Source: Albugo candida (taxonomy: Eukaryota; Oomycota; Peronosporomycetes; Albuginales; Albuginaceae). Taken from it: a stretch of DNA of 64,000 nt. The notes under the pieces are model-generated. The model was not told the DNA's origin and did no database searches. It saw only the letters and a program-made list of their open reading frames with translations. A program made the position numbers and the translations under genes. Position 1 is the first letter of the stretch; the number at the start of each line of letters is the position of its first letter. Below are positions 1 through 11,469 of this stretch, one piece after another. Location of the stretch: contig CAJNAR010000146.1 of assembly GCA_905220665.1 (NCBI GenBank), positions 1-64,000 of the forward strand, read 5' to 3'.

Positions 1-3000
1 AGTATTCACATTTAGTATCTCTATCATTCGTAGGCATTTATTAGCACAAATAACAACAATATTGAAAAATCCCTAAACCATGGATTCCGAAACGAGCAAG
101 TTTCCTCGATTCCTGACTGATCCAGACTCGTTCTGACATGGTATGAATCGCGTGCATGCACATGACTCTTCTTTCTAGTCCACTTTTCTAGTCACTCGGA
201 GCGTATTGGGTACTCGATAATGTCGATATACTCCACAGATAGAAAACTGTGCAGTGCCGTACAGAGGGATTTAAGTCGGATAGTTAAACAGTAAAAACTG
301 TTCTATGCTACGGCTAGCATGAATGCGGCTTTTCTCACCGAAACATGTTTCTCTAACGATTAAGTTCAGTACGTTTTCACAAATGTAGCTACAAACGTCT
401 CTACTAATTACTGTTTGCGATCTTTTCAGAAAAAAACGATCCTAGACATACAGTATTCACATTTAATATCTCTATTATTCGTAGGCATTTATCAGCACTA
501 GTAAAAAAAAATGAAAAATCCTAAGCCATGGATTCCGAAACGAGTAGGTTTCCTCAATTCCTGACTGATGCAGACTCGTCCTGAAATGGTATGAATCGCG
601 TGCATGCACATGACTCTTCTTTCTAGTCCACTTTTCCAGTCACTCAGAGCGTATTGGGTACTCGATAATGTCGATATACTCCACAGATAGAAAACTGTGC
701 AGTGCCGCACAGTGGGATTTAAGTCGATTAATGAGACAGTAAAAACTGTTCTATGCTACGGCTAGCATGAATGCGGCTTTTCTTACCGAAACATGTTTCT
801 CTAACGATTAAGTTCAGTACGTTTTCACAAATGGAGCTACAAACGTCTCTACTACTTTGTACTGTTTGGAACCATTTCAGAATAAATATTCCTAGACGAA
901 TTTACATTATTCACATATTATATCTACAGCGACAGCAACATTCGTAGGCATTTATTAGCACAAATAACAACAATATTGAAAAATCCCTAAACCATGGATT
1001 CCGAAACGAGCAAGTTTCCTCGATTCCTGACTGATCCAGACTCGTTCCTGAAATGGTATGAATCGCGTGCATGCACATGACTCTTCTTTCTAGTCCACTT
1101 TTTCTAGTCACTCGGAGCGTATTGGTACTCGATAATGTCGACATACTCCACAGATAGAAAACTGTGCAGTGCCGTACAGAGGGATTTAGGTCGGATAGTT
1201 AAACAGTAAAAACTGTTCTATGCTACGGCTAGCATGAATGCGGCTTTTCTTACCGAAACATGTTTCTCTAACGATTAAGTTCAGTACGTTTTCACAAATG
1301 GAGCTACAAACGTCTCTACTAATTACTGTTTGCGATCTTTTCAGAAAAAAACGATCCTAGACATACAGTATTCAAATTTAATATCTCTATTATTCGTAGG
1401 CATTTATCAGCACTAGTAAAAAAATTGAAAAATCCTAAGCCATGGATTCCGAAACGAGTAGGTTTCCTCAATTCCTGACTGATGCAGACTCGTCCTGAAA
1501 TGGTATGAATCGCGTGCATGCACATGACTCTTCTTTCTAGTCCACTTTTCCAGTCACTCGGAGCGTATTGGGTACTCGATAATGTCGATATACTCCACAG
1601 ATAGAAAACTGTGCAGTGCCGCACAGTGGGATTTAAGTCGATTAATGAGACAGTAAAAACTGTTCTATGCTACGGCTAGCATGAATGCGGCTTTTCTTAC
1701 CGAAACATGTTTCTCGAAATATTCAATTCACTACGTTTCCACAAATGGAGCTACAAACGTCTCTACTACTTTGTACTGTTTGGAACCATTTCGAAATAAA
1801 TATTCCTAGACGAATTTACATTATTCACATATTATATCTACAGCGACAGCAACATTCGTAGGCATTTATTAGCACAAATAACAACAATATTGAAAAATCC
1901 CTAAACCATGGATTCCGAAACGAGCAAGTTTCCTCGATTCCTGACTGATCCAGACTCGTTCTGACATGGTATGAATCGCGTACATGCACATGACTCTTCT
2001 TTCTAGTCCACTTTTCTAGTCACTCGGAGCGTATTGGTACTGGATAATGTCGACATACTCCACAGATAGAAAACTGTGCAGTGCCGTACAGAGGGATTTA
2101 GGTCGGATAGTTAAACAGTAAAAACTGTTCTATGCTACGGCTAGCATGAATGCGGCTTTTCTTGACCGAAACATGTTTCTCTAACGATTAAGTTCAGTAC
2201 GTTTTCACAAATGTAGCTACAAACGTCTCTACTAATTACTGTTTGCAATCTTTTCAGAAAAAAACGATCCTAGACATACAGTATTCACATTTAATATCTC
2301 TATTATTCGTAGGCATTTATCAGCACTAGTAAAAAAAATTGAAAAATCCTAAGCCATGGATTCCGAAACGAGTAGGTTTCCTCAATTCCTGACTGATGCA
2401 GACTCGTCCTGAAATGGTATGCACATGACTCTTCTTTCTAGTCCACTTTTCTAGTCACTCGGAGCGTATTGGGTACTCGATAATGTCGACATACTCCACA
2501 GATAGAAAACTGTGCAGTGCCGCACAGTGGGATTTAAGTCGATTAATGAGACAGTAAAAACTGTTCTATGCTACGGCTAGCATGAATGCGGCTTTTCTTA
2601 CCGAAACATGTTTCTCGAAATATTCAATTCACTACGTTTCCACAAATGGAGCTACAAACGTCTCTACTACTTTGTACTGTTTGGAACCATTTCAGAATAA
2701 ATATTCCTAGACGAATTTACATTATTCACATATTATATCTACAGCGACAGCAACATTCGTAGGCATTTATTAGCACAAATAACAACAATATTGAAAAATC
2801 CCTAAACCATGGATTCCGAAACGAGCAAGTTTCCTCGATTCCTGACTGATCCAGACTCGTTCTGACATGGTATGAATCGCGTGCATGCACATGACTCTCC
2901 TTTCTAGTCCACTTTTCTAGTCACTCGGAGCGTATTGGTACTCGATAATGTCGACATACTCCACAGATAGAAAACTGTGCAGTGCCGTACAGAGGGATTT

Positions 3001-4446
3001 AGGTCGGATAGTTAAACAGTAAAAACTGTTCTATGCTACGGCTAGCGTGAATGCGGCTTTTCTTACCGAAACATGTTTCTCTAACGATTAAGTTCAGTAC
3101 GTTTTCACAAATGGAGCTACAAACGTCTCTACTAATTACTGTTTGCGATCTTTTCAGAAAAAAACTATCCTAGACATACAGTATTCACATTTAATATCTC
3201 TATTATTCGTAGGCATTTATCCAGCACTAATAAAAAAAATTGAAAGATCCCGAAACCATGGATTCCGAAACGTGTAGGTTTCCTCGATTCCTGACTGATG
3301 CAGACTCGTCCTGAAATGGTATGAATCGCGTGCATGCACATGACTCTTCTTTCTAGTCCACTTTTCTAGTCACTCGGAGCGTATTGGGTACTCGATAATG
3401 TCGATATACTCCACAGATAGAAAACTGTGCAGTGCCGCACAGTGGGATTTAAGTCGATTAATGAGACAGTAAAAACTGTTCTATGCTACGGCTAGCATGA
3501 ATGCGGCTTTTCTTACCGAAACATGTTTCTCTAACGATTAAGTTCAGTACGTTTTCACAAATGTAGCTACAAACGTCTCTACTTATTACTGTTTGCGACC
3601 TTTTCAGAAAAAAACTATCCTAGACATACAGTATTCACATTTAATATCTCTATTATTCGTAGGCATTTATCAGCACTAGTAAAAAAAATTGAAAAATTCT
3701 AAGCCATGGATTCCGAAACGAGTAGGTTTCCTCGATTCCTGACTGATGCAGACTCGTCCTGAAATGGTATGAATCGCGTGCATGCACATGACTCTTCTTT
3801 CTAGTCCACTTTTCTAGCCACTCGGATCGTATTGGGTACTCGATAATGTCGATATACTCCACAGATAGAAAACTGTGCAGTGCCGCACAGTGGGATTTAA
3901 GTCGATTAATGAGACAGTAAAAACTGTTCTATGCTACGGCTAGCATGAATGCGGCTTTTCTTACCGAAACATGTTTCTCTAACTATTAAGTTCAGTACGT
4001 TTTCACAACTGTAGCTACAAACGTCTCTACTACTTTGTACTGTTTGGGACCATTTCAGAATAAATATTCTCAGACGAATTCACATTATTCACCTATAATA
4101 TCTACAGCGACAGCAACATTCGTAGGCATTCATTAGCACCTATGACAAAAATAATAAAAGATCCCTAAACCATGGATTCCGAAACGAGCAGGTTTCCTCG
4201 ATTCCTGACTGATCCAGACTCGTTCTGACATGGTATGAATCACGTACAAGCACATGACTCTTCTTTCTAGTCCACTTTTCTAGTCACTCGGAGCGTATTG
4301 GGTACTCGATAATGTCGATATACTCCACAGATAGAAAACTGTGCAGTGCCGCACAGTGGGATTTAGGTCGGATAATCAGACAGTCAAAACTGTTCGATAC
4401 TACGGCTAGCATGAATGCGGCTTTTCTTACCGAAACATGTTTCTCT
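1..4446. repeat. Tandem satellite-like array, ~450-bp units in alternating A/B subtypes
   Basis: About ten head-to-tail copies are anchored by the motif ccatggattccgaaacg near 78, 528, 990, 1440, 1908, 2355, 2807, 3257, 3704 and 4170, giving periods of about 447-468 bp. Two subtypes alternate. A-type units carry a caaataacaacaatattg spacer and 'gagcaagtttcctcg'. B-type units carry a 'cagcactagtaaaaaaa' spacer and 'gagtaggtttcctc'. The basic higher-order unit is therefore an AB dimer of about 910 bp; the order breaks near the right edge (A B A B A B A B' B A'). Minus-strand frames of 60-100 codons recur in each unit but are mostly interrupted by the same stop, and I recognise no protein. The array runs off the left edge and is cut on the right by the Copia-1 LTR. 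Confidence 0.93.
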
Positions 4447-4658
4447 TGTTGAAGAAAGTCGGACAAGTTCAGATAAAACCCGGATAAGATCGGAAGAGTC
4501 GGATAAGATCAGATCATTAGTAGCGCGGAAAGATGCGATAAGAAATAGGTTACTGATAGTATAGAGAAGCGATATAGAGAATGTGGTATAGGCTTAGACT
4601 ATCTTTTTTGAGAACTAAGGACCTACAAATATAGATACTTTCCAATTTGACTATAACA
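4447..4658 (+). repeat. Copia-1 5' LTR
   Basis: It starts tgttgaagaaagtcgg and ends ctataaca. It pairs with 8717-8927 over its full length with only a few substitutions and one T indel. It should carry the element's promoter and polyadenylation signals, which I did not localise. Confidence 0.92.
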
Positions 4659-4671
4659 GGTTAACAGCCAC
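4659..4671 (+). other. Copia-1 primer-binding site, complementary to tRNA-Asn anticodon arm
   Basis: Immediately after the 5' LTR the sequence reads ggttaacagccac. Its first 11 bases are the reverse complement of ggctgttaacc, the anticodon stem-loop of eukaryotic tRNA-Asn(GUU), rather than of a tRNA 3' end. Half-tRNA priming from an anticodon arm is established for Drosophila copia and yeast Ty5, where initiator Met is used. Asn as the donor here is inference from this match. Confidence 0.6.
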
Positions 4672-4710
4672 AAATCTTGTTTTTCTCAAAAGCTACCAAC
4701 TCTAATAAAA

Positions 4711-7700
4711 ATGGATATGTTGAGAGAAGACAATTATTTCAGCTGGGAATTCAGTTCTCGAATGCAGCTGATGCGTAAGGGGTTGCTGGACCATATTGAC
4801 CCGGTAAAAACCCCAAGCGATGATGACAGCAACGCTGGGATTTGGAAGATCAATGACATGAAGGCGTTTGCGATCATTTCGAGCATGATCAGCCCCAACT
4901 TACAGTCTATGGTTAGATCAGCATGCAGTGCTGCTCAAGCATGGGACATCTTGAAGAACTTCTTCTTGAGGCGCTCCTTGCACAACAGGATCCAGAAGAA
5001 GCGGGAGTTACATGAGTTCAAGATGAAGAAAGGCGGATGCGTTATGGATCATTTTTTGAGGTTCGACGAGTTGTGCATGTCAATGCAACCAATAGGAGCG
5101 TCCATCGACTTGGATGAGCAGCTGGTTGTACTACTTGGAAGCATGTCAGAAGATTTCGACCAGATTATCAAGATCATGGAGAATGTACCAGGGATGGACA
5201 TGTTTCAAGCGAAGGAAATGCTTCTTCGCGAATCAGAAAGCATCAGTGCCAAGGAAAAGCATGGCATGGCACTCAAAGCGCAGTATAAGCGGCAAAGCAA
5301 AGGTCGAGCAAATAGGTCGAGCAAATAGGCCGAACAGGAATACAGCGAAGTTCGTGGGAAAGTGTTTCCGGTGTAACAAGTATGGGCACAAACAAGCGGA
5401 TTGTTGGAGAAGTAACAAGGCCGACAGCGAGGAAGCCCATGCATTCACAATTTTTGAAGAATCTCAAGCGAATTGGATTCTGGACAGTGGCGCAAGCAGT
5501 CACATGTGTCCCAACAAAATTGAATTTACCGACTTGCAAGCAATGAAGAAAAAGATTCCGATATCTGTTGCCAATGGAAGCAAGGTTTATGCAGTAGGAG
5601 TTGGAACCATCTTTGTGCGACTCAAGAACAACAAAAATATCAAGATTGATGATGTTTTGTACGTTCCCGGTCTCGAGCAAAAGCTACTCTCCGTATCTGC
5701 GCTAACGGAAAAAGGACTCCAGGTTGTCTTTCGGAATTTTACCTGTGAAATCAAAAGTGACAATCGAAACATCGTGGATATTCAACGTATTGGAAAGCTT
5801 TTCGTTCTCGAATGTGAAACACTTGAAGTCGCACATTTTGGTGGAGAGGCAGGTCAAGATGAAGACGTTCCGGTGGACGAATCCATTTGGCACGCAAGGT
5901 TTGGTCATATTTCGATCAAGAGAATGAAAAACATAAGGAATTATGTCAGTGGACTCAATTTGAAGACAAAATCAGGAATGGATTGTGAAGAGTCCGAAAT
6001 TTGTGAAGGGTGTATGAATGGAAAGTCATCTGTTCAGCCATTTAGATCATCTGCGTATGGAAAGGTAAAGACAAAAGCCTTGTTAGAAGTGGTTCACAGT
6101 GATGTCACTGGGCCGATGCGAGTGAAGTCTCAAGGTGGCGCGAAGTTTATGGTCACATTCATCGATGATTTTTCAAGATTCCTCCATGCCTATTTTATCC
6201 AAAGCAAGGGTGAAGTTTTCAGTAAATTTACCGAATTCAAAGCACTTGTCGAGAATCAGTTCGGAAAAAGGATCAAGTGTTTGCGTTCGGATAATGGTGG
6301 TGACTAAATCAACGACAAATTTGCCAACTTATGCAAAAATTCCGCAATCATACATCAAACCACGGTTCCATATTCGCCACAACAGAACGGACTCGCAGAA
6401 CGGATGAATCGGACACTTACGGAACGTGCGAGGTGCATGTTATCGCATATGCAAGTGGAGGAAAAATGGTGGGCAGAAGCTATGAACACAGCTGTGTACG
6501 TGACAAACAGAGTACCCTGTGCAGCAAATCAATTCAAAACCCCATTTGAAGTATGTTTCGGTCGGAAGCCAAGCGTCGCTCACTTTAAAGTGTTTGGAGC
6601 TCAAGGTTATGCACATATCGACAAATCCAAGAGATCCAAATTCGACAGCAAAGCTTACAAATGTATGTTTCTGGGCTATTTCGAAAACATTAAAGGGTAT
6701 CGTGTCTGGAATTTGGAAGCTCATCGTTTGGAAACAACACGTACAGCTAAATTTCAAGAACTGCAAAACTCAAAATATGTTGAAGTCGTATGCTGCGACA
6801 AATCCACGGACCAGTTAAAATCTATGGAAAACCAACATTATGAGGAGGAAGACATGCCTCTCGAAAGAGAGCATAACATCGATGATGCAATGGAAATAGA
6901 TGAAGAGTTTGACCAACAGGATGAACATCCAGGGGAAGATGATGTCAACATGGATCTTAATTCAGCTACGGAGATTGTTCCAAGGGGGAGATTGGATGGT
7001 TTCACTGGTTCTCCGACATTCGCACCATCTGGGCCCAATCACCTTCTCGAAAGTGAGCCGTCTCATTCAATCTTGCCATACGAAATTTCGGATGCCATTA
7101 TTCCAGTGGACATCGAAGAAACTCGACCACAGAAAAGATTTCGCATAGAACAAGAACAGGCGAATGCTGTTTTGGATTTACCATCAACGTACAAAGAGGC
7201 AATGCGGTCTCCGGATTCAGATGAATGGAAAAAGGCGATTCAACTAGAGCTCGAAGCACTCAAGGAAAAGGAGACTTGGATACTGACTTCAAAGACACCA
7301 CATATGAAGGTCATTGGAACAAAATGGGTTTTTACTCTAAAGCGGAATGAATTTGGTGAAGTTGAAAAGTACAAGGCAAGACTTGTCGCTTTGGGCTACC
7401 GACAAAAATATGGAGTGGATTATATGAACACATATGCGCCAGTTGCAAATATGAATTCCATTCGGGTTTACCTGGCGGCTTGTTGTCACCAAGGATTTCA
7501 TATTCAGCAATATGATGTCGACACCGCGTTTCTCAATGGGCATCTGGAGGAAGAAGTCGACATTCATCCACCGCGAGGTGTTGAAGCTCAGGCTAACGAT
7601 GTCTGTCTTCTGAAGCGAAGCTTATATGGTCTGAAGCAATCTGCAGCAACATGGTTTAAGACAATTTCACGAGTGTTTTTGGAAATGGGTTTCCGACACT

Positions 7701-8703
7701 GCAGAACAGACTCGTGCATATTTGTTCGTCAACGAGGAAATTCGGTGGTTTATATCGCCTTATATGTGGACGACATGTTAATAGGTGCAAAGACATTTGA
7801 GGAGATAAAAGCTATTTCCGACAAATTGTCAAGTAAGTTCAAGTTAAAAGATCTCGGAAAAGTCAAATTTATGCTGGGTATTCAAGTCGATTATGACCGA
7901 GAACAACGTTCAATGAAAATCTGTCAAACTTCAAACATCAATAAAATGGTCGAAAAGTTCAATCAAGTGGACGCCAAGCTCGTTTGGAACCCAAATGTTC
8001 AAGGCCAACTTTATCGACAATCGAAAAAGAAGATGAAAGAATGAAGTTTCGGCCTTATCGCTCCTTAGTTGGCTCACTATTGTATATTTCGAATGGAACA
8101 AGGCCAGATATTGCGTATTCAGTTGGGCAACTAAGTCGACATCTGGAACGGCCTAGTGAAGAGCATTGGAAGGCAGCGATAAGGGTCCTGCGGTATTTGA
8201 AGTCAACTAGTGATATGGGGATAAATTACACCGGCAGTGACAAATGTTTATGCGTTTGTGCATATAGTGATGCAGATTGGGCGAATAACAAGGAATCCAG
8301 GAGATCTGTATCCGGAATCATGGTAATGATAAATGGTGCGACCGTTATTTTCAATCCAAAAAAGATTCAGCAAAGTGTAGCCCTGAGTACGGCTGAGGCA
8401 GAGTTTATCGCCCTATCACTCTGTATGCAAGACGTTTTATGGCTGAAAAGCTTATTATGTGAACTCAAGGCAAATATTACTCAAAAGATCAAAATATTCG
8501 AGGACAATCAAAGTGCCATCGCAATCAAAGCAGAGCAAAACATATCGACATCCGTTATCATTTCATTCGAGATCATATAAAGGATGAAAAAATTGTGATC
8601 GAGTATATCGACTCCAGAAATCAGCTTGCCGATTTCTTGACCAAGCCTATTTCGACAAAGCAATTTCAGGATTTGGTTCGTCTGGCAAATATCAAGAATT
8701 GTG
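4711..8703 (+). pseudogene. Copia-1 gag-pol polyprotein, disrupted
   Basis: Gag runs from ATG 4711 to about 5300. A 13-bp tandem duplication (aggtcgagcaaat at 5301-5313 and 5314-5326) then shifts the frame. The next frame holds a zinc knuckle (CFRCNKYGHKQADC), protease motif WILDSGASSHM, the integrase region (CEGCMNGK, HSDVTGPM, IDDFSR) and, after an in-frame TAA at 6305-6307, SPQQNGLAERMN. Reverse transcriptase follows, with ALYVDDM near 7770. A second shift near 8030-8040 leads into RNase H (AYSDADWAN, STAEAEFIAL), and a third near 8530 leads to the C-terminal ADFLTKPIST segment. Despite near-identical LTRs the coding region therefore has four lesions and cannot make an intact polyprotein. 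Confidence 0.9.
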
Positions 8704-8716
8704 TGTCGTGGGGGAG

Positions 8717-8927
8717 TGTTGAAGAAAGTCGAACAAGTTCAGATAAAAACCGGATAAGATCGGAAGAGTCGGATTAGATCAGATCATTAGTAGCGCGGAA
8801 AGATGCGATAAGAAATAGGTTACTGATAGTATAGAGAAGCGATATAGAGAATGTGGTATAGGCTTAGACTATCTTTTTGAGAACTAAGGACCTACAAATA
8901 TAGATACTTTCCAATTTGACTACAACA
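8717..8927 (+). repeat. Copia-1 3' LTR
   Basis: It starts tgttgaagaaagtcga and ends ctacaaca, following the purine tract gtgggggag. The base after the terminal CA already belongs to the coding region of Copia-2. Confidence 0.92.
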
Positions 8928-8929
8928 CA

Positions 8930-10799
8930 TACGCTGAAGTTTCAGACAACAAAAACCAAACTTTTGCAAATAATCATGACATTGAGAGCGAGGATATTTC
9001 AGATGATGAAGGTCCAGAATTTCGGTTTCCGGCTGATCGTGTGCGTTCTGTCGAAGATGTGGCAATGGATGTCGATGAAGATGATAGAAATCCAAGAGGA
9101 GCGAACGATCACTCTATTATTGAGTATGATGACAGCCGGATGGAAATTGTCGACTTCCGTGACAATGAAGCATCACACGCCGGGGGCGAAGATATATCTA
9201 CATCACAAGCTGCTAGTAGTATTGTGCTGAGGGGGAGATTCGATCCGAATAGCGAACGTTATTTATTCGGCACCAGCGAACATTCCACTTCCCGACAACG
9301 CAGAGCTTTACCCCCTTCTGATGAAATAGTTCCGTATGGGAGGATTGAAAAATATACATTCGATGAAGACCATCGAGGATCGAAACGACTTCGCATTACT
9401 CAAGAGAACGCATGTATAGCAAATGGAAATCCAGAGACGTATTCCGAAGCTATTAATAGCCACGACAGCAAGTATTGGAAGGAAGCTGTCAAGTCTGAGC
9501 TGTCATCTTTGGAGTCGAAAGAAACATGGGAATTGACGAATGCACCGCCAAATAAACGAGTTATTGGTTGCAGATGGATTTTCACAATCAAACGAGATAT
9601 GCATGGAAAAATCCAGAGGTACAAAGCTCGTCTTGTTGCACAAGGTTTTGGTCAGATTCCAGATATCGATTACAAGGAAACTTATTCACCCGTTGTCAGT
9701 ATGAATTCAATCCGAGTCTTTTTAGCGTTATGCTGTCAATTGGGGTACGAGATGAACCAATACGATGTGGACACAGCTTTCTTGAATGGATACCTCGACG
9801 AAGAAATTTACATGTGGCCACCTCAAGGTTTTGAAACAGAGCCTGGAAAGGTATGCAAATTGAAAAGAAGTCTTTATGGTTTGAAGCAAGCATCAGCCAT
9901 ATGGTACAAAACTATTTCTGCAGTATTTGTCGATCAGCTCAAGTTCAAGCAATGTCTCTCCGGTGCTTGCATTTTTGTTCGGAAAGATCAAGAAGAATAT
10001 GTTTTCATTGCACTTTATTTGGATGATATGCTGATTGCAGCCAAATCAAAGACAACAATACACGCGATCCAGCATCATCTTTCAAGACTTTTTAACCTGA
10101 AAGATCTAGGTGAAGCACGATTTATTCTTGGAATGGAATTATCGTACATACCAAACAAAGAAACTTTAGTCTTATCAAAGCAGGCTTGTTTATTGAAATT
10201 GGTTGAAAAATTCAATCAAACCACCTCATCTCCTGCATACAACCCGAGCGTTGCTGGACAGAAAATGATCAAATATAACAAAAAGGATCAGAATATGGAA
10301 AGGCGACCATATCGTTCACTCATTGGATCATTGTTATATGTGGCGATGAGTACTCGACCTGATGTAGCATTCGCAGTTTGTCAACTCAGTCGATTCTTGG
10401 AAAATCCAAGCTCAGAGCATTGGGATGCAGGAATTCGGGTTTTACGTTACTTAAAAACTACTTCAAATTTTGGACTAAAGTGCAAAAGTGAAAAATCGAC
10501 TCTAAAAATTTCAGCATACAGTGACTCCGATTGGGCGAACAATAGCGATGATCGACGTTCAACTTCCGGTATAATGGTTTTTGTAAACATGATGCCAGTA
10601 GTGTTCAAATCTAGACTACAAAAGAACGTCGCGCTCAGTACAGCTGAAGCAGAGTACATGGCATTATTAATGTGTATTCAAGAAGTACTTTGGGTAAAAT
10701 CGCTACCAACTGGCAGATTATTTGACGAAGCCTATTGCGACCAAGCAATTTCAAAATCTTGTTCAGAAGTCCTGGATTGGAAATTCTAAGTCGAGGGGG
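8930..10799 (+). pseudogene. Copia-2 pol fragment with internal RNase H deletion
   Basis: One open frame (ATG 9041, open from 8930) covers the acidic integrase-RT linker, then reverse transcriptase with CRWIFTIKRD, YKARLVAQGFG, QYDVDTAFLNG, KRSLYGLKQAS and ALYLDDM, and the start of RNase H (AYSDSDWANN, STAEAEYMAL). After LWVKSL the frame jumps: the following DNA read one base over encodes LADYLTKPIATKQF, the extreme C-terminus of Copia pol. By comparison with Copia-3, about 190-200 bp that should encode the DNQS motif and the HIDIRHHF segment are deleted. The last ~30 residues of the open frame are therefore out-of-frame. The RT itself has no stop. Confidence 0.88.
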
Positions 10800-10801
10800 A
10801 G

Positions 10802-11040
10802 TGTTACTCAAAACAATCCTGACTCTATGCAGAGGCACGACATTTAAAAGAATTCACTGAGAACATTCAGGGAAGTTCTTGCTCATAACACACCAATTTA
10901 CTAATATGACTCATGTTACGAACGTAAGTAATGTTGGTAACATTACTTCAAAGAATAGTTGGAATAAGGCTTAGATTAGCTAATAGTGAACTAAGGACCT
11001 TAATGTTAATCTTACTTTGATATTTTCTTCTTTGCACACA
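10802..11040 (+). repeat. Copia-2 3' LTR (right edge approximate)
   Basis: It begins tgttactcaaaacaatcc after the purine tract gaggggga. It contains gtgaactaaggacct, which closely resembles the corresponding part of the Copia-1 and Copia-3 LTRs. No partner LTR is in the window. Confidence 0.7.
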
Positions 11041-11103
11041 AGACTTATCAGTACTATTCGGGACCTATCCGGAACATTTAAATCCTTTATTCTTCAAGAG
11101 GAT

Positions 11104-11306
11104 GACTATTGCCCCAGTCGTTTTGACTATTGCCACAAACAAACACCTCTATTGGCATATTTGTGTGATTGATCGGTCGTTTTCGTTATTCCCATACACG
11201 TTTTCACCAAGGCCACAGACAAAACATATCTGATTGGCTAGTTTGTGTAAACAAGAATGATTGATCGAAAGGGTGACTATATTACTGCATCTACCTAAGA
11301 TACAGA
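11104..11306 (+). repeat. MULE-1 left terminal inverted repeat
   Basis: It pairs in reverse complement with 18882-19046. The left copy has an extra ~20 bp at its outer end, in which gactattgcc occurs twice (11104 and 11125). Short motifs (attgccac, attcccatac) recur inside the repeat, as is common for subterminal transposase-binding sequence. Confidence 0.75.
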
Positions 11307-11469
11307 ATACAATTTCTTATTTGATTATATCCTTGCACTTCTCAGAGTCCGAGCGGTGCCCTGCTTCACCACAAGCTCTATATAAACGTATTCTGGGTTT
11401 CTTTGGGTCCCCCATTTCAAATCCAGATAAATTGTGCCGCGTCGATCCATTTTGTTAGCGCAGCCTCCC

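Larger units (their letters stand above)
4447..8927 (+). mobile_element. Copia-1: LTR retrotransposon with two near-identical LTRs
   Basis: Two direct LTRs (4447-4658 and 8717-8927) start TG and end CA and differ at about five positions by eye, so the insertion is recent. Between them lie a primer-binding site, gag, and pol in Copia order (protease, integrase, reverse transcriptase, RNase H), then a purine tract (gtgggggag) just before the 3' LTR. The 5-bp flanks (tctct left, catac right) do not match, so there is no target-site duplication. The left flank is the tandem array and the right flank is the interior of a different Copia. This suggests inter-element recombination, deletion or an assembly join. 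Confidence 0.93.
8928..11040 (+). mobile_element. Copia-2: 5'-truncated Copia (RT, partial RNase H, 3' LTR)
   Basis: Open coding sequence begins directly at the Copia-1 LTR edge, at a point corresponding to the integrase-RT linker, and runs through reverse transcriptase to a single LTR. The 5' LTR, gag, protease and integrase are absent from the window. The right end is approximate: the LTR may stop at ...tttgcacaca (11040) or a few tens of bases later. Confidence 0.85.

Noticed and set aside
1..4446. Direct repeats considered as a CRISPR array or as tandem LTRs
   Set aside because: Units are ~450 bp with no unique spacers, lack TG...CA ends and primer sites, and occur in a eukaryotic context; they are a satellite-type array.
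5205..5908. Minus-strand open frames opposite Copia-1 gag-pol
   Set aside because: They are antisense shadows of the pol frame, which shows clear protein motifs on the plus strand.
11080..11103. A 9-11 bp MULE target duplication (attcttcaaga near 11090 versus actcttataga near 19047)
   Set aside because: Only about 8 of 11 positions match and the outer repeat ends are not exact, so it is not claimed.
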